Assembly (NCBI GenBank): GCA_947579665.1
Contig: OX388347.1
Coordinates: forward strand, 20,948,562-21,012,561
DNA: 64,000 nucleotides
DNA from: Sympetrum striolatum
Taxonomy: Eukaryota > Arthropoda > Insecta > Odonata > Libellulidae
Direction of reading: 5' to 3'
The translations under genes were made by a program, and so were the position numbers. The stretch's first letter is position 1. Every line of letters begins with the position of its first letter. The notes beneath the pieces were generated by a model. That model did not search any database. It was not told the DNA's origin and saw only the letters and a program-made list of their open reading frames with translations. Of this stretch, positions 59,363 through 64,000 are shown one piece after another.

Positions 59363-62300
59363 ACACCTGAGGCTGACAAAACGTTTCTTACCAATCTTTG
59401 GTCACGTTTCGTTAATCTTCTTAATGTCTAAATCATTTAATGATCAGAGTTGGTACAAAAGAATTATCGTTGGACTTAAAATACAAGAAAAGAACGACAT
59501 TTCACCTCTTCTAAAAAAGGTGGGAAAGAAAGAAGTCGTGGAACAAGCGACGCGTTGAATTTAGTGAAAAGAGACGAAATGGCCATGATTGGAATAAACT
59601 GGTCAAAAGTAGAGAAAGATAATAAATATAATATTTAAGAAATCCCAAAACCTATTAATTAATTATCCTGTATATAACCTGCTTAGCCATACTTCTCAAC
59701 GATAAATGTATTGCGACTTCTGGTTTCGTGTTATGAAAAAGACTAAATATGGTCGCATTTCATTTTCAATGCACTATTTAATATGAAAATACGTGGAAGT
59801 GATTTAAATGGCATAATCTGTGTCCGGGAAAAAAATTTCTCTCCATCGTTGTGGCAACATTGATTTTAACGGATATTTCAGATATGTAGTTCATAGTATG
59901 ATGAATATTCAATTACATATAAAAATAAATTCTAAATAAATCTATCGTGTAACACAGCGATGCGTAAAATGAACTTTCATTCACCTCCTTCTCCATAGTT
60001 GATCTAGAATCCATTCAAACTAAGCTCGATGCATTCCTTACGTAATTAACTCCTGTAATAGGATAATATCAATTTTTTGTATGTCTCCTTTCCGATTACT
60101 CTGTATTAATGTAAACAAAAGAATAACAGAAGTGGCTGGAATGTGTCTATCCTCCATCTCTCCTCGTAATCCGAGGCATTAGCTTTATTTTCCTCCTCTT
60201 CTTTTTCCAACCGCATCATTGATCCATTTCGTAATAACCCTTTAACTTTCTTGCGAAGGAAAATCCTCGCTTCTGAAACGGCTGATGATCGGCACGACCC
60301 AGATAAAACAAGCCACTCTTCTTCAGTGGGAAAAGGTCACCACTGTCATCTCAATCCGCTCCAACCGATCGTACGATGCCACTCTCATCTGCTGCGATCG
60401 CTAAGTGCTCACGACGAGTATTCAGATGAAAGACGATATCTCCGATTGTTTGAAAGATTTCGACTCCTTTTTTAGCTGTCGTGATTTGACGTCAAACTGA
60501 AATCTCTATACCTCTATTTTTTCTCATCAGCGTTATACTGACATTTTAACGGCTGTTTCGTTTTATTGAGATCGTATCTAATTCCCTGTTCACGTCATAT
60601 TGTGTTAGCTCTTTGCACCTTGGTGAAACAACTGCTATTATTTCCAACCGATGTTTCGATACGTCTTTGAAAAGGTGTTATAGCGAGCTATGTATCATAT
60701 ACAGCCTTCTCTTAACCATTTTAAAAATCTTTCAAATTTGCTTAAAGTTATCAGTCAACGGAATTCGTTTTTAATCTATAACTTTCGTTCTATCTTGTTT
60801 TCAACAGCATTATCCGCATTGAATTTTTCCGGAGTTGCCTGATGAAGTTCCCTCTACATGTATTGTTGTGTTGTTCCTTAAGGATTTTCCTCAAGAATTT
60901 TATTCCAGGAACCATATATTCCTAAACTTCCCGCTACGGTTACATTTAGCAGTTTCATTCCAATCTTTTTCAGACGATATTCAACATTTTTCCTTCTCGA
61001 AATTCGTCAAAATTCAGTTATCATAATAAATAGCATCAGTCTGGGGATCCCGTAAGCAACTTTATAAACCGCAATGATGCTCCCGAAGTAATTAAATTAT
61101 TTAGCATCACTCATGCTTCGATAGCTTTCTTGTTAACAAACAGTGTGATAAACGGGGGAAAACTAAATGAAAAACGCATTTTCCTCTATCCTGCATCAAT
61201 TAAAATATGTATATTCAGTGCATTAAAAATTTTCAGCAGGGAGTGGATCATTGGCATGAAGAAATGATAAGTAGAAAAATGTTTGAAGAAATCGTTTCTT
61301 CAAAAAGAGGAGAATCTTGAGTACTTGAGTTCTGAAGTCACTATTTTTAATGGCGGCCTTAATGAGCTCAAATAATCAGGGACTGTGGCTCTTGGAAGAG
61401 GTCACGCGATAAATAATGCACGTCCTCACTTAAGCATCTCGAGGAGATAAAGCGCCGTCTATTGATGCAGTCCGACCTTATTCTCCCATTCACGGAAACT
61501 CGTCCAAACGCTCTCCATATACATAGTCACTTTGTCGGCTGCTTTCCTCTCGGCAGAAAAAATTGAACGGCTCTGATTGATTTGGTCGCGAACGCTCTTT
61601 CTGTAAGTGAAAGTTTTTGCTCCGACGGTTTCTTGGAAGGCCCACATCGTTAATAGTTCCTCCACTTCCTAGGAACTATATTTAGATTTATCTCTTCGGA
61701 AAAAAGCTAGGGATTCGGAAGATAAAGTTACCGACGCTGTATCAAGCTTGTCATTTCGGCATCTCTTTCTCTAGATATTCTATACGAAGATTAGCTTCTC
61801 AGTTGTACGGGGTGAGCCCTTTTCAAAGTGAGAAGTGTATGCCGAAATCTTATTTGATCCATTTGATGCACATCCAACCAGTATTGATACACTCTAAGCT
61901 GTAGCAAAAGCGATGTAGGTTAAGAACATATATGTACGGCGCTAACGTTATTCCAGTTTTAGTAAGGGATGGCCAAATATCGTTGACGTTTAATTATATT
62001 CCTTTCGTTATTCTCTTTTTCCATTTCCAAAAATCCAAAAAAGTTTTCACATAGATCCCTAAATATCCTCTTAATCCCTAAATATATCATTGAATCACCT
62101 TCACTCGTACATCTCAGTTCACTCTTTTGTTCTTTTGATTTTCCTTATGTTTTTGCATTTCTGTTGTGATTTTTTTGAAATTTTTTGTACTTAGTGTTGT
62201 TCTATGGGAATCTACCCAGATCATAATAAATAATTATCAAATTATTATTATAACATATGTTTCCTTGTCGCACTCCTTTTGATATGTTCGTATTATTACC

Positions 62301-64000
62301 GATAAACATTTCAATTATCCAATTTCGCTCTCTTTTATCGCCTCATCCAGGAACAAATGACAAAATCATTATTGGTCTTTCAGATTTTTATTTTATCCCA
62401 AATTAATTTTTTTCTCTCAATGCTTTCTCAATTTGTCTATATAAATCGACCCATACCATTCACATGATCAATCCACAGTGTTTAATTTTGGTCACGATTG
62501 CAAAACAGGAGATCATTAGTGAAATCAGTAATTTGTTGCGTCTGATGTATGTACAAGACAATCAGTTACCACTGAAAGATCGCGAACGTCCAGAAGTGGA
62601 ATATTTAAAAAATAAAATGTAAATCAGGTCAAAAAGGGTTTTTTGTTCAAAAGAGGTTCATATTGGGTATTTTCCTCGGACTCTGTGAACGCCTAAGAAC
62701 CACTACTCTATTTTCATCTCTTCTTACGCTGTTTTAAGAGCGGACGCGCACATTTAAGCCACGACTCCAGGAATTCATGGTGGAGCCAATTCAAGATGAA
62801 TGACTCATTTCCTCGATGACATATAATTAATTTCCCGTTGTTTCCTTTCTTGCTAAATTTGAACTTAATCGTGTTTTCTAACCATTTACTCTTGCGTGCC
62901 AGAAAAAGTCTATCGTGGTCATAGCTACGGTAAACAGATTTTCGCTCTTGAAAAGTCCTTTAACGCAATAAAATACAAATTTAGATATTCTGCTAAGGCT
63001 GAAATTTAGTGAATTATTTAAAATATTTATTTCTTGCTGAATTCCGGGATTGCACCGCTTGGCAATTGTGATTCCATATCATTCAATTAATGTTATTGAT
63101 TTATTGGAAACCTTTGATTCCAATCGAAATGTAACCGGAGTAATTATAGCACGGACATTCCTAACATTTAAAACACGGATTATCTGTGGAAGAGGCCCAT
63201 CAGCGTGTTAAATTGAAATGATGAGGCGGCTGAGCGACACGTGCTACTCTAAATCACGCACTCTTTTACTGCGGGTGGGAGTCGGAAAAGGCGAGATTTT
63301 TATTAGACAAGGTTGAGTGAGAGGAGAATCATGGGAATGGGGCCACTCCAAGGTGGGATGGACGGGATTTTGTTTTGAAACTCAGCGTCAGATAATCCGA
63401 ACAAGCTGAAATCGGGTAAATTTCAATTTTCCACGATCTCGGGTGAATGAGAGAGAATGTTTTATCATAAAGAATGGAAATCCAAAATTTGAAATTAAAG
63501 CATGAAAAATAGTTCTAGGTCTCTCTAAAACGTCAATTTTTTATTATCGTAGCATGTCTGATATGTTCCGTAAAGTTTTACCTAATGTTACGCAAGGAAA
63601 TGAGGTGATCCTAATTCCAGTTATTAATGAGTTCATGTAAAGTTAAATTGCTCAGTAAACATGAACACTAAGTACTTATTAGAAAAATGGCATAAAAGGA
63701 CTTTGGATAATATTATTCTTTTTTACTTTATAAAGTTGGCATGTATTATGGCGCAAGTAAGTAAGAATATGTAATGCATTAATATTATAAAAAATAATAA
63801 ATGTAGGAACGGGGTCTTAAAAATTATCTAATTGTATATGAAAGACTTTTACTTGGAATTTTGATAAAATTTATACACACTTATATTTACTGTACATTTT
63901 TTTGGAAATATTCTTTACAAATGCTCAAAGGAATATTTTCCAAAACATGCTCTTCTATTTCAGCAACGAATTTCTTTCATAATAATCAGTCTTTTGCCAT
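59363..64000. other. gene-free stretch
   Basis: No gene recognised. TTTGAAGAAA/TTTCTTCAAA forms a perfect 10-bp hairpin with a 3-base loop at 61282-61304. A 12-bp palindrome TTTGACGTCAAA (CRE-type core) is at 60485-60496. Frames at 60251-60475 and 61459-61665 lie in less AT-rich patches and have no family resemblance. The last 2 kb is AT-rich. Confidence 0.5.

Noticed and set aside
1..64000. CRISPR array, prokaryotic operon or phage content
   Set aside because: No regularly spaced direct repeats, no ribosome-binding-site-linked frames, and composition and repeats are those of an animal genome.

Overview
This 64 kb window reads as intergenic or intronic DNA from an animal nuclear genome, most likely an arthropod and probably an insect. 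It is AT-rich and has no bacterial-style gene packing. The longest open frames are under 200 codons, are scattered over both strands, and show no recognisable domain. The identifiable content is retroelement and transposon debris: tRNA-derived SINEs, the 3' tails of a LINE, short inverted-repeat elements, and elements carrying hammerhead-ribozyme-like motifs. I found no host protein-coding exon, rRNA or intact tRNA gene that I could defend.

Layout. 1-2 kb: a palindromic element with a hammerhead-like core (1123-1253). 2.2-2.5 kb: an inverted-repeat (MITE-like) element. 3.4-3.5 kb: a 41-bp tandem duplication rich in TATACA-type repeats. 10.2-10.8 kb: a composite repeat with a 178-bp tandem unit, a CA-rich tract and a terminal hairpin. 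11.4 kb and 37.1 kb: two copies of one tRNA-derived SINE in opposite orientations. 19.8 and 21.4 kb: a direct pair of ~94-bp repeats. 28.5-28.75 kb: a well-formed minus-strand hammerhead motif next to a G-rich, quadruplex-capable tract. 30.25 kb: an 81-bp mariner-type MITE. 32.86-33.08 kb: a nearly perfect 216-bp palindrome with a hammerhead-like core. 35.83-36.25 kb: a palindromic element split by a 303-bp LINE tail with a 7-bp target duplication. 48.6-48.9 and 52.76-53.92 kb: two copies of one repeat, the second broken by a LINE tail and by a 704-bp TIR element, so the first serves as an empty-site reference. 55.18-55.33 kb: another nearly perfect palindrome with a hammerhead core. 59.3 kb: a fifth hammerhead-like motif.

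Main theme. Five loci share the same core: CUGANGA or a one-base variant, an extra U, a short stem II, GAA, a tiny stem III such as ACCGGU, then a cleavage-site base and usually GUG. This matches the minimal type I hammerheads known from Penelope-like retroelements. Three of the five sit inside head-to-head palindromes, and the arms of two of these are 97-99% identical. That architecture is the most interesting feature of the window. No Penelope reverse transcriptase or GIY-YIG frame was seen, so these appear to be non-autonomous or terminal pieces.
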